Shown piece by piece: positions 43,605 to 56,124 of a DNA stretch of 64,000 nucleotides. The stretch covers positions 45,134 through 109,133 of the forward strand of contig KV423950.1 of assembly GCA_001632435.1 (NCBI GenBank), written 5' to 3'. The notes below the pieces were generated by a model, which did no database searches, was not told the DNA's origin, and worked only from the letters and a program-made list of their open reading frames with translations. Numbering within the stretch: the stretch's first letter is position 1; each line of letters opens with the position of its first letter. The DNA comes from Calocera cornea HHB12733 (lineage: Eukaryota; Basidiomycota; Dacrymycetes; Dacrymycetales; Dacrymycetaceae). The position numbers and the translations under genes were made by a program.

Positions 43605-43952
43605 AGACGGTCGGGGAGGAGTTCACAGAGACGCCCACGGCTCCTTGGTACCTTGCTCAGGAGGCGGGTTGAGGGCAGTGTAGGGGGACAGTGGAAGGGA
43701 GAACGATCCGCGATCTCAGCTTTGCGAGGTTCTTCAATCGCAGGGTACATTTGTGTATGTGACCCGTCTGCTATCGGTTGTGACTGCTCTGATAGGGACA
43801 TGCAGGTGTAGAGATCGACGCCCTCGAGACGGGGTGTGGTAGTCGATCCAGGAGGATCCGAAGGACGAGCCGCACGAGCTCGAGAGAGCCGGGGAGGAGG
43901 TCGAGCGGTTGAGCGGGACCCAGCACGCAGAGCAAAACGAAAGCGCCAAATG
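43605..43952 (+). pseudogene. FMO C-terminal relic (C3 side)
   Basis: The longest of the three FMO scraps. It aligns with FMO exon 5 from CAGACGTTCGGCGAGG-type text (39637 onward) through the intron and exon 6, to AAATGA near 43951. Several frameshifts, for example GGCGGGTTGAGGGC where the gene reads an open frame. It leads into the P450-C3 3' flank. Confidence 0.78.
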
Positions 43953-44132
43953 AGAGCGTAGTTTCGTGACAGGTAAGATCTTTGGCAGTTTACAATCATG
44001 TGTGATGTACCTTCTGGATGTATGCAATAGACAATGCTGGTTCGGATGACAGAAATACAGTCAGTAGTCGAGATAATAACTCTACTTCGCAAAGTGGAAA
44101 TCAAAAGAGTGACACATCCGTCTGAGCGCAGC

Positions 44133-46124
44133 CTACTCAGTCTGCTGCTGCAACAGCGACTGCCTCAGGATCTCCCTCGCTCCTGGGAACCGCTCTTTTA
44201 CCTCGATCGGGAACCACTTTGGTCGACTACGCGTTTCTCTACATTAGTCCAAGCCCACTTCGCACACGTTTACTCGCAAACGACTCACTTGACCCCATAC
44301 TCTTCCCTCCACTCCACGTTGACCCCGGCGGGAAGCTCAATCCTCAACGCCCACAGCAACGTCAGTACGGCAGCGCCCAGGGTCGCCTCTGCGAGGTGCT
44401 GGCCGGGGCAGACGCGCCTGCCGAAGCCGAAGCCGAATGTGGGCTTGCTGCTAGAGGAGGCGGTGGGGAGGTAACGGGTGGGGTCAAATCTGTCTGCGTG
44501 GGGGAAGTCTCGCTCGTCCCTGGACATGGCCCTACCAACAGAACGCTCCCCTTCAGCGCCCAGCTCTGTACAGCATAGAAGGGGAGGTGGATAAAACTGA
44601 CCAAACGTTCGCAAAAATGATGACCCCCTTGGGCAAGGTCCACCCTTCCCACACCTCCTCGCGTACCATCGCGTGCGGCAAGGAGAACGGCGCTACGGGT
44701 TGCCAGCGGAGCACCTCCTGCAGGAGCGCGCAGCAATAGGGCAGGCGCTCGCGGTCCTCCAACGTCGGCGGCGAGGTGCCGCGCCCCGGCTTCCCAAGGA
44801 TACGGTCGAGCTCGGCTTGCGCGGTTGATTGTACCTCGGGGAAGAGCACCATTGCGGCGAGGAAGTTGTGGATTGCTGCTGCGCTCTGAATGCAGTCAGG
44901 TCATCAGGTCTGGTCGGAAGGGGGTGGGGAGGCGGTAGACGTACGGTGTCGGTGCCCCCGGTATGTATGCTCGCTGCGGACCACATGATGCGCTCCTTCC
45001 CGTACTGTCCACCCTCAGCACCGTGCTCCTCCAGTAGGGTAGCGACAAATGAGGGCTTGGCGGTACCGTCCGCCTACTCGCAGCATCAGTATTGTATACC
45101 ACGATCCAATGGGCAAGAGCGCACCATTGCCTGTTCGACGAGTCTGAACGGCACTTCTCGGGTTTCGGCAAAATGGGCTTGGTATACCTTGGCCGTGCGC
45201 TGGAAGTCGGCGCCGGGCACCCATTCCGGGAGGTACTTGACTACGCTACCATAAGCTGACATTCGGGAGCCGGGTTGGGAAAGAACGCCTTACGGAAGGG
45301 AAGCACGTCCACCAGGAAGTTGCCAGGGGTCACGACTCGATTCGCCCCTCAGTCTTGGGCGCGCTGCAGCAACGCAAAAGCAACTCACTTTTTTCCGTGA
45401 TCTGCATAGCCTTGTTGGCCCGCACCAGCATCGGATCGTCCACATCCTTGATATCGTACCCATATGCGACCCGGTACGCGATCGTCGACACCGCCCTGCG
45501 CCCAAGAAACGAGTCAGCCCAGCAAGCATGCGTCGGGCAACCGCAGCACTCACCGGGTCATCGTGCCCTCCCAGCCGGCGGGTGAGCGGAGCAAATCGAG
45601 TGCCACCTGGCGGAACTGCTGGATTTGGTACGGCGCATATGCCTGCACGGCCCTGGGGGACATGGCGAGGGAGAACAGGCGGCGGTATTCTCTGTGCAGT
45701 TTGAGGTCACTCGTTTGTCCCGCGTCTTCACTTAATCCGACCCTGCCATGCGCGTCAACCCCATTCACCAAGGTATTTAAATATGGATGCAGAAATACAG
45801 TTCCTGTGCCATGACCCTTTCTGGTCGCCCAAAGGTAGACGCCGCGCGCTTCTCGAAGATCTCGGTGATTGCGCGTCGGCTGTTTAGCACGATCAGGGGC
45901 ATACCCAGCACCCGCACCGTCATGACATCGCGATACTGGTCTGCCCAGCGTATGAATTTCGTGCGAAAGTCTTTCGGGAGGCCGAAGTTGCCAAGGATCG
46001 GAATTGGGCTAGGACCTGGAGGCAGTTGACTCGACGAGGTGCTTCTCAGCTTCCAGAAGAGCACGATCAAGCCTGAAATACAAGCAAGAAGCGCTGCCCA
46101 TAGCGAGGGGCCTGTGAGCATCAT
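44133..46124 (-). CDS. P450-C3: cytochrome P450 monooxygenase
   Basis: Third C paralogue with the same exon plan. Start MMLTGPSLWAALLACISG, hinge LPPGPSPIPILGN, exon 4 with TPGNFLVDVLPF, I-helix HTGGTDT (intron) SAAAI, K-helix EVLR, heme loop FGFGRRVCPGQHLAEATLG, last exon RPKWFPIEVKERF ending TAG 44133-44135. It is the most diverged of the three (YRDVMTVRVLG where the others read YGDIMTLRLMG). No disabling change seen. Microsomal monooxygenase of unknown substrate. Confidence 0.9.
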
Positions 46125-47366
46125 GATTCTATGCAGGTCGTCGGCTCCAGCTGAGAGGTATATATACGAAAGCCGTACTGACCAGAAGGCCGAACTTGAG
46201 TTGTTACAGGTTGGCCGGGCAAGATATATTGATTTCAGCCTGCCCGAAGACCGTGGGTGTCAGTCTGATCAGTAGAGATTAGAGCCGAGACAAGGACGGA
46301 CAAGCCGACTGTATGTGCCTGTGTATAGTACACTGAGCAGGATTAGGTGGCCGAGATGACATGATGTGATGCTTACCGGCGTCCTGTCGCGCGGCAAATA
46401 GTCAACCGCTCCGCAAACCTCTGAACCATTACACAAGCGGCAGCAGGAAGTCATTGCAGATGGGTGGTGATCCTAAATGGGATAAATTGCTCGAAACAAC
46501 GAGTCTCATACTGAACATTGCGAAAAGCCGCACTGATGATAGTTATTGTATGCCTGGCTGGCTGTCCCTGCACCTTTCCCGGGCCCCGCCCACCCCGGGG
46601 GCAGGGCCAGCTCGCCTGGACAACACTCTTCAAGATGAAATCAGCTGCCCAAATACTGTAGCGCATGTATACCATGTCTCGCAACTCACAAGTATTTGAA
46701 GTATGCAAGCCACCGCTTGCTTATGTTAACACGGTCAGCACAAGACATGCTGTGCGGAGGCGCTGACGCGTGACCAACCGGATGTAATTTCCATATGAAG
46801 ATGCCGGAAGTAGTAACTACTACTGGATAAGTAGAGGTATTTCCTCGAGGTATTTCCTCGAATAGCACCTGTCCGGAGGCAGAGTGACTGAGCTAGCACT
46901 CCAGGCGCAAACGGGTGCGATTTCCTGGAGGTGATGCTATCTAGGTGCCGGCAAAATCACCCTTATTCACCAGAGGAACATGGCATTAGAAGCAATGCTT
47001 CCGCCCGAAAGGGAGCTTAGTTTCGAAACCCAGCTTACTTTGCACTGCATGAACGCAACGGACACAACAGAAACAGCTTGTCTCCTGAGCTGATGGGCAT
47101 TTGTTGCCTAAGTAGCTTTTGGGGTCCGACACACAAATTGACTTAATGCCAGTGAGGGCAGGCCCACTTCTCGCTTTGACGGTAGCTGTCCAGTCCTCCC
47201 TACAGTACAGAATGCCAGATTGAAACCAAACGTCCATTTTTATGCTCCGGGGGGGGGGGGGGTTGCACCATGGCCTTCCATAGGGACTGGTGGATCAGAG
47301 ACTAGATATTCATTTGCGCTGTATGGTGTGCCGTCGAACATGTCAGAACGGAGTAGTAGGTGTGAG
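46125..47366. other. Intergenic between P450-C3 and P450-E
   Basis: Holds the C3 promoter (partly homologous to the C1 and C2 upstream DNA up to about 46390) and a poly-G run at about 47249-47262. The remaining frames carry no recognisable protein. No RNA gene seen. Confidence 0.5.
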
Positions 47367-49398
47367 CTACTGCGCGATTGAGTTACGGAGAATATCGAGA
47401 GCCCCTTCGAATCTCGCCCAAGCTGAAAGATCAAAGTCGTGCGGGCGGCTAAGAAAGATGCTCAGCCGGTACAAGTGGCGCGAGTTGGGTTAACTTACTT
47501 TACAGCGATGTGCTTTAGCCAGGTGATCTTCTTGTTGTTCGGTTTGGCAATAACGCTGCACCACAACAGCGCCGCGAAACTGGCAAATAGATTCGCTTCT
47601 GCCAACTGCCATCCCGGGCAGATGCTGGCAGAAGAGCGCATCAGCATGTGACGGATGAGCATTAGTACGAGCGCACCGTCTCCCGAAGCCAAACAGCAGA
47701 GGAATGTTGCGACCCGGTGCGTCTTCCAGCATCTCTCCCTTCTCATTCAGATACCGCTCGGGGAGGAACTCGTTCGGAGATGGGAAGATCTCCTCATCCC
47801 GGGTCATGGCCCTACAGGAGGTTTTTAGTCGAGTTACTTGCATTGGCTAATACCGCTCACCAGATATTGGGCAGCACGTTCGTCCCCTTCGGCAGTAGAT
47901 AGCCATTGAAGATCTCGTCGTTCATCATCGCGTGCGGAAGGCCGACTGTCGTAACGGGCTGCCAGCGAAGAACCTCCTTGACGATTGCATTACAGTACGG
48001 TAAAGCGTCGCGGTCCTCCATGGTGGGTGGTCGGTCCCTTCCGACCACCTTATCCAGTTCGTCGTGCGCCTTGGCTTGAACCTCGGGATACAGCATCATT
48101 GCTCCCAAAAAAGTTTGGATAGCCGCAACAGACTATCAAGCCAGTTGTCAGGAACGCATATAATCCCGTGTAAACTGAACTCGCCGTATCCGCACCACCG
48201 CCGTACCTAGCATATATCAGCTTACATTGGTCAGTTTACCCCATGGAACGACGTACACGCTAGCGGTGGCCCATTTGATCATGTTCTCGCCGTATTTCCC
48301 TTCCTTTGAACTTGCGTCCTCCTCCATCATCAAGACCGCTAAGCAAGGGTTGCTCTTTCCAGACGCCTGTACACGTATTCATTGTGTTCGCTTGGTAAGA
48401 CTGAAGATAGAGTGCTTACGACGTCGGCTTTCACGGCGTTGTACGGCATGTCACGTGTTGCGGTGAAGTGTGCATTCCATTGCTCAGCGAGAGTCTTGAA
48501 ACCGCCTCCGGGCAGCCAGCTGGGGATGTACAGAACTATGCGAACAATCAGCCCCAGCACGATCCCGTGCATCAGAGCCATTACGGAAAGGGAAGATGTC
48601 GACCAGGAAGTTTCCCGGAACAACCACTGGCCACAATTAGTCGGCTGCTTTGGGTAACTGAAGAGTGTATGCTACCTCGTTCAACGATGCGCAGTCCATC
48701 TTTCACAACCTTGACCATCGGGTCGTCTTCTCCTTCTATCTCTATCCCATAAGAGACCTGAAACGAAACGGCTGCAACCGCACTGAAGAAAGATATATGC
48801 ATTGGAGGGGCTGCAACAAATCAAGGCGACGACTCACCGTCGGATGAACTCCGAGTACCGCGTCGGGGACTCCACGATCTCCAGCGCGCATCGGCGCATC
48901 TGCCGTATCTGGTCTGGCCAGTATCTCTGGAGTATACGCGGGCTGAGGACCGTGTTGAATAGTCGCCGGTACTGCTTGTGCATGGCAACATCAGAGGTAC
49001 GGAACGGATCAGGGGCGAGGCCGCATCTGCGTTTCGGGTTAAGTACTTTGATCAGATCAGGCTTGAGGAGGTTCTTACAGGTCATCAGCCATGATCTGGT
49101 GCGGTCGCCCTGCAGTCGCTGCTGCACGCTTCTCCAGCAGCTCGGAGGCCGCTGCGCGCGTGTTGACAACTAGTATCGGCAAGCCCATGACCCGCAGAGT
49201 CATGACATCGCCATACTCCTTTGCCCACTTCTCGAACGACGGCTTGAAGTCGTGCGGTATAGCAAAGTTTCCGATGATTGGGATGGGGTTCGGGCCGGGA
49301 GGCAAGCGCGAGTTGTAAATGAGAATGCGAAGGACAAGACCAAGCAGCAGGACGGCAGCTCCTATCGCGGCTGAGGTGAGTATCTGTCGAGCGTCCAT
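47367..49398 (-). CDS. P450-E: cytochrome P450 monooxygenase
   Basis: Single intact member of a separate subfamily. Start MDARQILTSAAIGAAVLLLG (membrane anchor), hinge LPPGPNPIPIIGN, exon ending NMIKWATASVYGGGADT (I-helix), SVAAIQTFLGAM, K-helix EVLR, FLPERYL (PERF), heme loop FGFGRR (intron) ICPGWQLAEANLF, and a last exon starting NRPHDFDLSAWARF, with TAG at 47367-47369. The intron after GADT (48133-48184) appears to use a GC donor (ACG then GCGAGT). It has both the I-helix and heme introns, which A and C each have only one of. A relic of this gene sits at 33945. Substrate unknown. Confidence 0.88.
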
Positions 49399-50168
49399 GG
49401 TCGCTAGTGCGACAGACAGCGGATATCGCGCTGAGCTAGGACAGTAGATCTCGCAGCCGCCAGAAGCAACCAGTTATCTGGACGAGCACCGTCAGGCTGA
49501 ATGAGAGAGACAAATGGCAAACACGAGCAGCACATCATGATGGAGGATATGGAAGACGAATGCACAGCCATCAGTCAGACACAGCAAGAATCGCCGAGTG
49601 TATCTTTTACTTTTTTGGATTTGTGCCCGCCGTTGTACGGTACGCGCATCTCCAGGCTAGGTTAAACGCGCGGGGCGACGCGTCGAATGACTCTCCTACC
49701 CGCAGACTCCAAACAGCGCATGTAGGAAATGTGGGGCATGACATCAGTAGTTGCTTTACTTGATACTTGATATCACCGTGGCGTGTATGGAAGCGCGGTA
49801 GAGCTTCCGCCCGATACGCGCTCCCCCAGCCCAAGAGTTTTACAGAGCTTTGGTTTGACAAGGACAAAGAATGTAGTAGACAGGTTCTGACGACCAAGCG
49901 TGCTTCAGTTACAGTCACTGACTTTAGAATCGCCGGGAAAGCAACGAAGCCCGGTTTGGGCGGAGGAAGATCGCCCGAGAACGCCTGGGTGGCTGTGAGT
50001 GCTCGGCTCCTCGGCCTGTCGGCTGTGCTGATCCACCCGCCGTCATCATCCCTGTGTCTCCGACTCTCTGTAGCTAACAGCCCCAAGAGCTTCACCGCTG
50101 CTGCGCGCGTTCTCCTCTCTACCTGCTTCGTCGACGTCGTATCTGAGTAGAGGACAACAGTAGGCAAG
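49399..50168. other. Divergent spacer between P450-E and the BAR gene
   Basis: Promoters for both genes. A minus-strand frame across 49607-50308 is open, but it runs antisense to BAR exon 1 and has no family signature, so it is not called. Confidence 0.5.
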
Positions 50169-51767
50169 ATGAAAGGACTCACAAAGGCTATCATGCGGTA
50201 TGTTGCTTGTGCTACGGAGTGTTCCGAGAAACCGGGCTTAGCGACGATGGCAGGACGCCGCACATGATGACGGCGCGAGTGGGCTTGTCGAAGAGTGAGC
50301 TTCTCCACATATCCAATCGAAGAAAGTATATTGAGGACCTCGATCAGAGTCCAACGACCCGGAGTTCGACGACTATTCTCGCAAGTTTACCGCGATGGAG
50401 GCGGCGACTGACAAGCTGTTCAAGGACAGCAAGACATTCGCCGACGCTGTCATCTGTGCGCCTCCACTACTCTTTGTCGCACCTTCCAGTATTGACGCAT
50501 CTTCTAGCTCTCCTAACCTCCGAAACGGCGTTTGCCCAGCACTTTGCTGCTCTCTTTGAGCCCATCGGGAACGAGTACGATGTGATCGGAAAGCACCCCG
50601 ATGCGCAGGAAACGATCCGCAACCTTCCTGTGTATCAGCGGGAAATGGAGGAGCTTAAGGAGGCACTACAGCCTGAGCTGGAGCTCATCCAGACCAGGAT
50701 CATTGGTCCGGTGAAGGAGTTGCAGGGAATTATGAAGGGAATCAGGAAGGCGATCACCAAGCGCGACCACAAGGTGCGTAAATGGGCATACCAGCGAGAC
50801 GCATGCTGATGTCAATCTTCAGTTGATCGACTACGACCGCTTTAACAACTCACTCACGAAGCTGCGCGACAAGAAAGAGAAGTCGCTAAACGACGAGAAG
50901 AATCTGTTCAAGCTCGAGCAGGACTTTGAGGTTGCGAGCAACGAGTTCGAGTTCCACAATACCACGCTCAAGACGGAGCTTCCACAGTTCATGGTTATGG
51001 CCACGCGGTTCATCGACCCGCTGTTCCATTCCTTCTACTACATGCAGTGCGTTATCTTTTAACGGCAGCGCATATATTGCCGTTAACACAGGTTCGCAGA
51101 CTAAACATCTTCTACCTAATGTTGGAGAAGATCAACGGATTTGCCAGTGGCAAGTACGACGTCACGCTGCAGCCTGCGGACGTGGCGGTTGCGTACGAAG
51201 AGCGGTTGGGCGACGCACGCGACCGCGTCGAGGCGCTCACCATCACGAAGCGGGCGATGCCGACCGCGAAGCTGCTGCAGATGCGTCAGGGCTCGTCCTC
51301 GTCCGGTGTCTCCGCCCCGGGCGCGGGCGCGCGACGGGCACCGCCCTCGCTCGCCGCCAAGCCGTCGTTCGCCTCCTCCACCGGCGGTGCAGCAGGATCG
51401 AAGATGCCCCCGCCTGGGCGACAGAATTCGTACACTGCCCCGCCTCCCGCGTACCAGGACTCGTACGCCGAGAACGGTGCTGGTGCGAAGCGCGCACCCC
51501 CTCCGCCACCGCCGCTCAAGCCCAAGCCCGGCGCGAGCGCCCCAAAGTACGTTACCGCGCTGTATGACTTTGCTGCCCAGGCGGAAGGCGACCTGGAGTT
51601 CAAGGTCGGCGACAAGATTGAGCTTGTCGAGAGAACGGCGAGTTCCGAGGACTGGTGGACCGGGAAGGTCAACGGCAGGACGGGTGTCTTCCCTGGTTCG
51701 TTTCTCCGTCTTCTTCTCCCTCGTTCATACTGACCATCCGGCCGCAGGTAACTATGTTCAGGAATGA
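50169..51767 (+). CDS. RVS167: BAR-SH3 amphiphysin homologue (Rvs167/Hob1-like)
   Basis: 427 aa in seven exons: 50169-50197, 50254-50294, 50348-50455, 50508-50773, 50823-51046, 51100-51695, 51748-51767. It starts MKGLTKAIMR, then DPEFDDYSRKFTAMEAATDK, the classic amphiphysin BAR opening. The BAR helices continue to about residue 235 (LNIFYLMLEKI). A Pro/Ala-rich linker follows, and a C-terminal SH3 domain YVTALYDFAAQAEGDLEF, then GRTGVFPGNYVQE. Such proteins bend membranes at endocytic sites and connect to actin; partner by homology is Rvs161. Length matches fungal Rvs167. The tiny first and last exons would be missed by ORF-based calling. Confidence 0.93.
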
Positions 51768-52344
51768 GCCCGCTACACTCTTCCGGCGAAGGAACATATC
51801 CCTTGCGCCCCGTGCATCAGAGTAGCAGCGATCCGCGCCGCAGATGGCCACCTCATCTAGAACGGCGCGTTTTTTTTCTCTTGTAGCAGTTTACTGAATC
51901 CTACGACCGTGTACCCTTGCTTTCTCTTTGCGTCGTTTTGCGAGGGCGGGGTACGCATCCTGTCTCGACCAGCACCGCGCTTACCTATTGGGGCCCTAAA
52001 ATTCAGGGGCTGGCCGGTGTCAGCATACGCAAGAACAGCAAGATGGCTTTGAGATCAGCCGCCGGTGTGACTATGTGCTCTGCACGTGGGCCGGGTCAAA
52101 AATACGGTCGTCGGACCTCCATCGTGCGAGCAAATGATCCGTTGATCGACCTGAATATCCCTTCCCTTCCAATATGTCCCGGTGCTGGTCGCTGTTAGTC
52201 ATGCAATGTCAAATACAGTAGTCATGAGGCAACCCGTTTCGATGTCTACCTGCATTGATCACGTGTGCGGAGTAGATACCAAGTAGGGTCCTCGAGCAGG
52301 GCAACGAATGAGGAGGGCCCCTTAGCTGTCGACGTGTGTGCACA
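51768..52344. other. Intergenic, no gene
   Basis: 3' end of the BAR gene and promoter of the RING gene. No conserved element recognised. Confidence 0.5.
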
Positions 52345-54555
52345 ATGTCCTCCTCGCCCCGCATAAAACGTCGCCGTCTCTCCTCCCCCTCCCCGCCTCC
52401 CAAGCGCAGAGTAAAAGACGAGCCGCGATCTCCCCTCCTCGACGATGCCGCTGAGCAGGCCGAGGGATGCGCGATCTGCCTGCAGACGATCCAGGACAGG
52501 ACCGTCCTCCCCGACTGCAACCACGACGTGTTCTGCTTCCAGTGCCTGCTCATATGGGCCGAGCAGTCCAGGAAGTGCCCGCTGTGTATCCGCCCCATCG
52601 GCGAGTACATCATCCACAAGGTGCGCTTCTATAATCCAGAGCTCCGGCGTCAGTGCTGACGAATCGCCTTCGACTGTAGCACCGCTCCCCATTCGACTAC
52701 CAGAAGCACTTCCTCCCACCGCTTCCGTCGACCTCCCCATCAAGACCGATCTCGGCACAACAGCGCCAGCGGATCCAGTCCCGCCGTACTCGCGACTGGG
52801 GTAGGCCAAGAAGGGAACGTGAGGCGGACGAGCTAGCGCGGGCGGTGGAGCGCCGGCGATGGGTCTACAAGAACGGGCTGTATGCCAAGGTACGCCTTCG
52901 CTATTACACTAGACTAAAGCAGGAAGCTGATGGATGTGGGGGGAAGCACGTTGCCTCCAACCCATATACGCGGTACCGGCCAGCACCCAGCCCAACCCAG
53001 TTCGCCACCTCGCCCGACCTCGTCAGCCGAGCGTCCGCCTTCCTGCGGCGCGAGCTGCTCGTCTGGCCGAACCTAGATGTCGAGGTCAGCCTCTCCCCGC
53101 TCTCCCTCCCAATTTTATCCTCCTGCTCACGCTAACTTGTACTGTAGTTCCTAACCACCTTCGTCCTAAGTCTCATGAAATCCCTCGACATCCGCTCCGA
53201 GGCGTCCGTCAAGCTCCTAGCCGAGTTCCTGGACATGGCCGACGGCGGGCGGAAGAACGCAGAGCACTTTGCGCACGAGGTGTACTCCTACCTGCGCTCT
53301 CCGTATCGCTCGTTGACTATCTACGACACGATTGTCCAGGTATGTACCGGCTCCCTTTTGAACTGGTTGGGGTGTGCTAAGGATTGAATAGTATGATCCA
53401 CCTGAGAGCCCTTCGGTGTTCTATCACAAGGAAACGCACTCAAAACGCCGATCACCATCGCCATACCGTTCTGGATCCCCCTCTCGGTCACCTCAAGGTC
53501 ACAGGCGATACGACGATGACGGAAGATACAATGATGATAGGCGAGATGAGGACAACAGGCGCTACGACTCGCGAGCCGAGGCGACATACAAGCCGCCAGA
53601 GCCCACTCATCTGGAGCCACCAGATGAGCACGCAGAGCCTGCTGTCATACCTGCTCATGTGCCACCTGCTCCAGAAGTGAAGGAAGCTCAACGCGGGCCG
53701 GTCAAGCTCGTTCGTAATCGGGCCGGGCCGCTCGCATCCATACGCGCGCATATCACATCCAACCCGATGCCTGCCGCACAAACTCAAACCGGAGGCGACG
53801 AACCCTTGGCAAGCTCAGCGGTCAACGGTCTGCGAATCAAGTCTGCTGCATCGTCCTCTCTACCGGCCATTGCAGCAGATGCCCCACATACCCCAAAGCA
53901 AAATGGTGCTGACCGCAAAGCGGTCGATCTTCGTCCACCCGTAATAGGATTGCGGATAAAGAATGCTGCCCGAGCCGCTCCTCTCTTCTCGCCTGCATCG
54001 TCATCCTCCGTTCCTGATGACAAGGCGCGACCCGCAGCATCGTCCGAGTTCCTCCAGCCTCCATCAGTGCCGGCTGATCCAGCACCTCGTCGACCCAGCG
54101 CCGCTATCATGGCCGAGGCCAGAGCGAGGTTGGCAAAGGAGCTTGCTCTCGCTGCCGCTCAGCCCACAACATCCAACGGGACGAAGCGTAGTCTCCCAGC
54201 CGCTAGTCCCACCACGGCGATGGCAGATTCGGCTGCGAACAAGGAGCCGCCGCTGAACGGCGAGGCCGGAAATCATTCTCTACCGGCACAGGCACCAGAC
54301 CTGGCGCATGTTGTCGTGGATGCTCCTGAATTGGGGTCCCATACAACAAAGTCGCAGCAGGCTCTGAAGGATCTTCTCCTAGCAAAGTTGGAGAAGGAAC
54401 GAACCCTGCTGGCAGACTCGGAACAACATTCCGTGTCCGAAAAGCCCACGCTAGAGCGGCTGCCTTCCGATGTCCGCGAGAGTCGCTTACGGGCACAGGC
54501 AAAGGCACAGGTGAGACTGGCGGCGGAGAAGAGGGTGTTGCTCGAGCACAGCTGA
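52345..54555 (+). CDS. RING-finger protein, Topors-like E3 ligase candidate
   Basis: 659 aa in five exons: 52345-52620, 52680-52889, 52947-53084, 53148-53339, 53392-54555. After a basic N-terminus comes a C3HC4 RING: CAICLQTIQDRTVLPDCNHD, then FCFQCLLIWAEQSRKCPLC (about residues 37-75). Next is a region HRSPFDYQKHF, RRWVYKNGLYAK, resembling the conserved block after the RING in Topors-type ligases. The middle has a helical domain (LMKSLDIRSEASVKLLAEFL) with an RS-like stretch after it. The long last exon is low-complexity and contains two GLRIK(S/N)AA motifs. It would transfer ubiquitin (or SUMO, as Topors can) in the nucleus. The real start is ATG 52345. Confidence 0.8.
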
Positions 54556-54978
54556 TGACTCACGATGATGGGACGATGACCGATGGCTATCCTCGTTACG
54601 TACGACGCACAGGGTGTTGTACTATGGGTAAACCAGCGTTATTGTAAGTATGATAACCAGTAATACAGAAACGAACAGCCTATATCATGTAGCAAGCTTA
54701 TTAGCTGGCGTGCCATGCCGCAGTCTATCAATAACGTAGCGGCATGTCGGCTGGATCCCTGAGAAGCGCTCGTTCATTGTCATGAACAAGGGTATCAGCC
54801 AGGGTGCTCAACGCAGCATTCAGTGTCGCGCGCCTCGAGGTCTGCCTCGTGTACATCACATCGTTGACCTCGGTGGCCGCCAACACTGCCAAATGACTCT
54901 ATTACATCCCCTTCTGACTTCGGCCCATCTACCCTAAATATAGCGCCTTCTGTACCCTCCCTGTCGCAGGCCGATACC

Positions 54979-55792
54979 ATGCAGCTCAACGCCCAGACGG
55001 CCGTCATCGGACAGGGCGTCATCTTCATCCCGTACCGAAGAGAGCACGTCAAGGTGCGCAGGGACACGTTGCTCAGAGTGGAACGGCATGTTGACAATGA
55101 GGTCAGTTATATAGATCATGGCTGAGTAGAATTGAGGGGGGGTCGGTGGATGTGATCAATATCGAGGAAGAGTACAATGTGCCGGGTGAGTCCACGGCGT
55201 GACTCTCAGGCCATGTCGCAAGTCCTGACTCGATTCGGCTGTTCAGACGCTTGGGAGAATTCTGAGGACAGTAAGCCGACGCTTCCTGGCTGGAGGTTCA
55301 TACCGCTGAATGGATACACAGCATGCGTTTTTGTTGTGCTTGCGATACCGCGCAATCGGCCGGACGGCGATTTCACAGACGAGGAGATCAAAGGGCTGCC
55401 ATCGATCGGCGTAGTGCAGCTGTTTCTTGGCTCCGGGGACAGAGGTCGAATGGCAGAAGTCATGATCTTCATAGGAGGTGAGCGCCTATCCCAGCGAGCC
55501 CCCCGGGATCTTATCCTTGGCGACAGAGACCGAATATATCAAGGCTGGCTATGACTACGACGCACTCGGGCTCCTGCTGTCCTACGCATCTTCATCGGAA
55601 TCCGGCTTGCACCTGTCTCCATATAACTTCTACGTCAGGATACCAGTTATTAACGACCACTTCAAGGCGCTCTTTCGAAAATTCGGCTTTGATCAAGAGA
55701 AGGCGGTTCCCGATCATCCAGAATATGTCGAATTGAGCGCTGGGCGTGTGTCATGGGATGCGGACTTCGATCTTCGGGATTGGCCATCTTGA
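54979..55792 (+). CDS. NAT9-like GNAT acetyltransferase, diverged
   Basis: The first exon reads MQLNAQTAVIGQGVIFIPYR, the hallmark start of NAT9 proteins. Later exons give INIEEEYNV, DAWENSEDS, IGVVQLFLGSG, VMIFIGE (intron) TEYIKAGYDYDALGLLLSYA and FYVRIPVINDHFKALFRKFG, following the NAT9 order up to the last GNAT helix. TGA at 55790-55792. Two oddities: the YHEWM-type segment expected after the first exon cannot be placed cleanly, and the acetyl-CoA loop (normally R-GxGxA) reads KAGYDYDA. It may be functional but diverged, or decaying. Exon boundaries near 55050-55250 are uncertain. Confidence 0.6.
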
Positions 55793-56124
55793 ACCACCTT
55801 GGCCGGTGGATTTGCTTCATGCGGACAACACTAGATCTTGTATATATGTATCGCTCGCGTATTGTGGGTCGATCAGCCTTCACCTGGACGCTGGTTCGTC
55901 AAGGCAGAAGAGCGTTGATGAATCTTGCCGTAGTGGATTGTATCCAGTAACGAAATAATCGATGTTGTACAACCTCCACGACAGCGCAGCCCCTTATCAG
56001 CGTTGTCCAAGCGGTAGGTAATTTGTTCGCGTGGAAACAGCATGCCTGTTTTCATTATTTGTTACAACACGTCTAATTATGTGTGTACTTCTCGTGGTTA
56101 TCATGTGTTTTGTGGACCCAGTGA

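Noticed and set aside
49607..50308. 233-codon open frame on minus between P450-E and the BAR gene
   Set aside because: It runs antisense through BAR exon 1 and intron 1, has no conserved motif and a biased composition.
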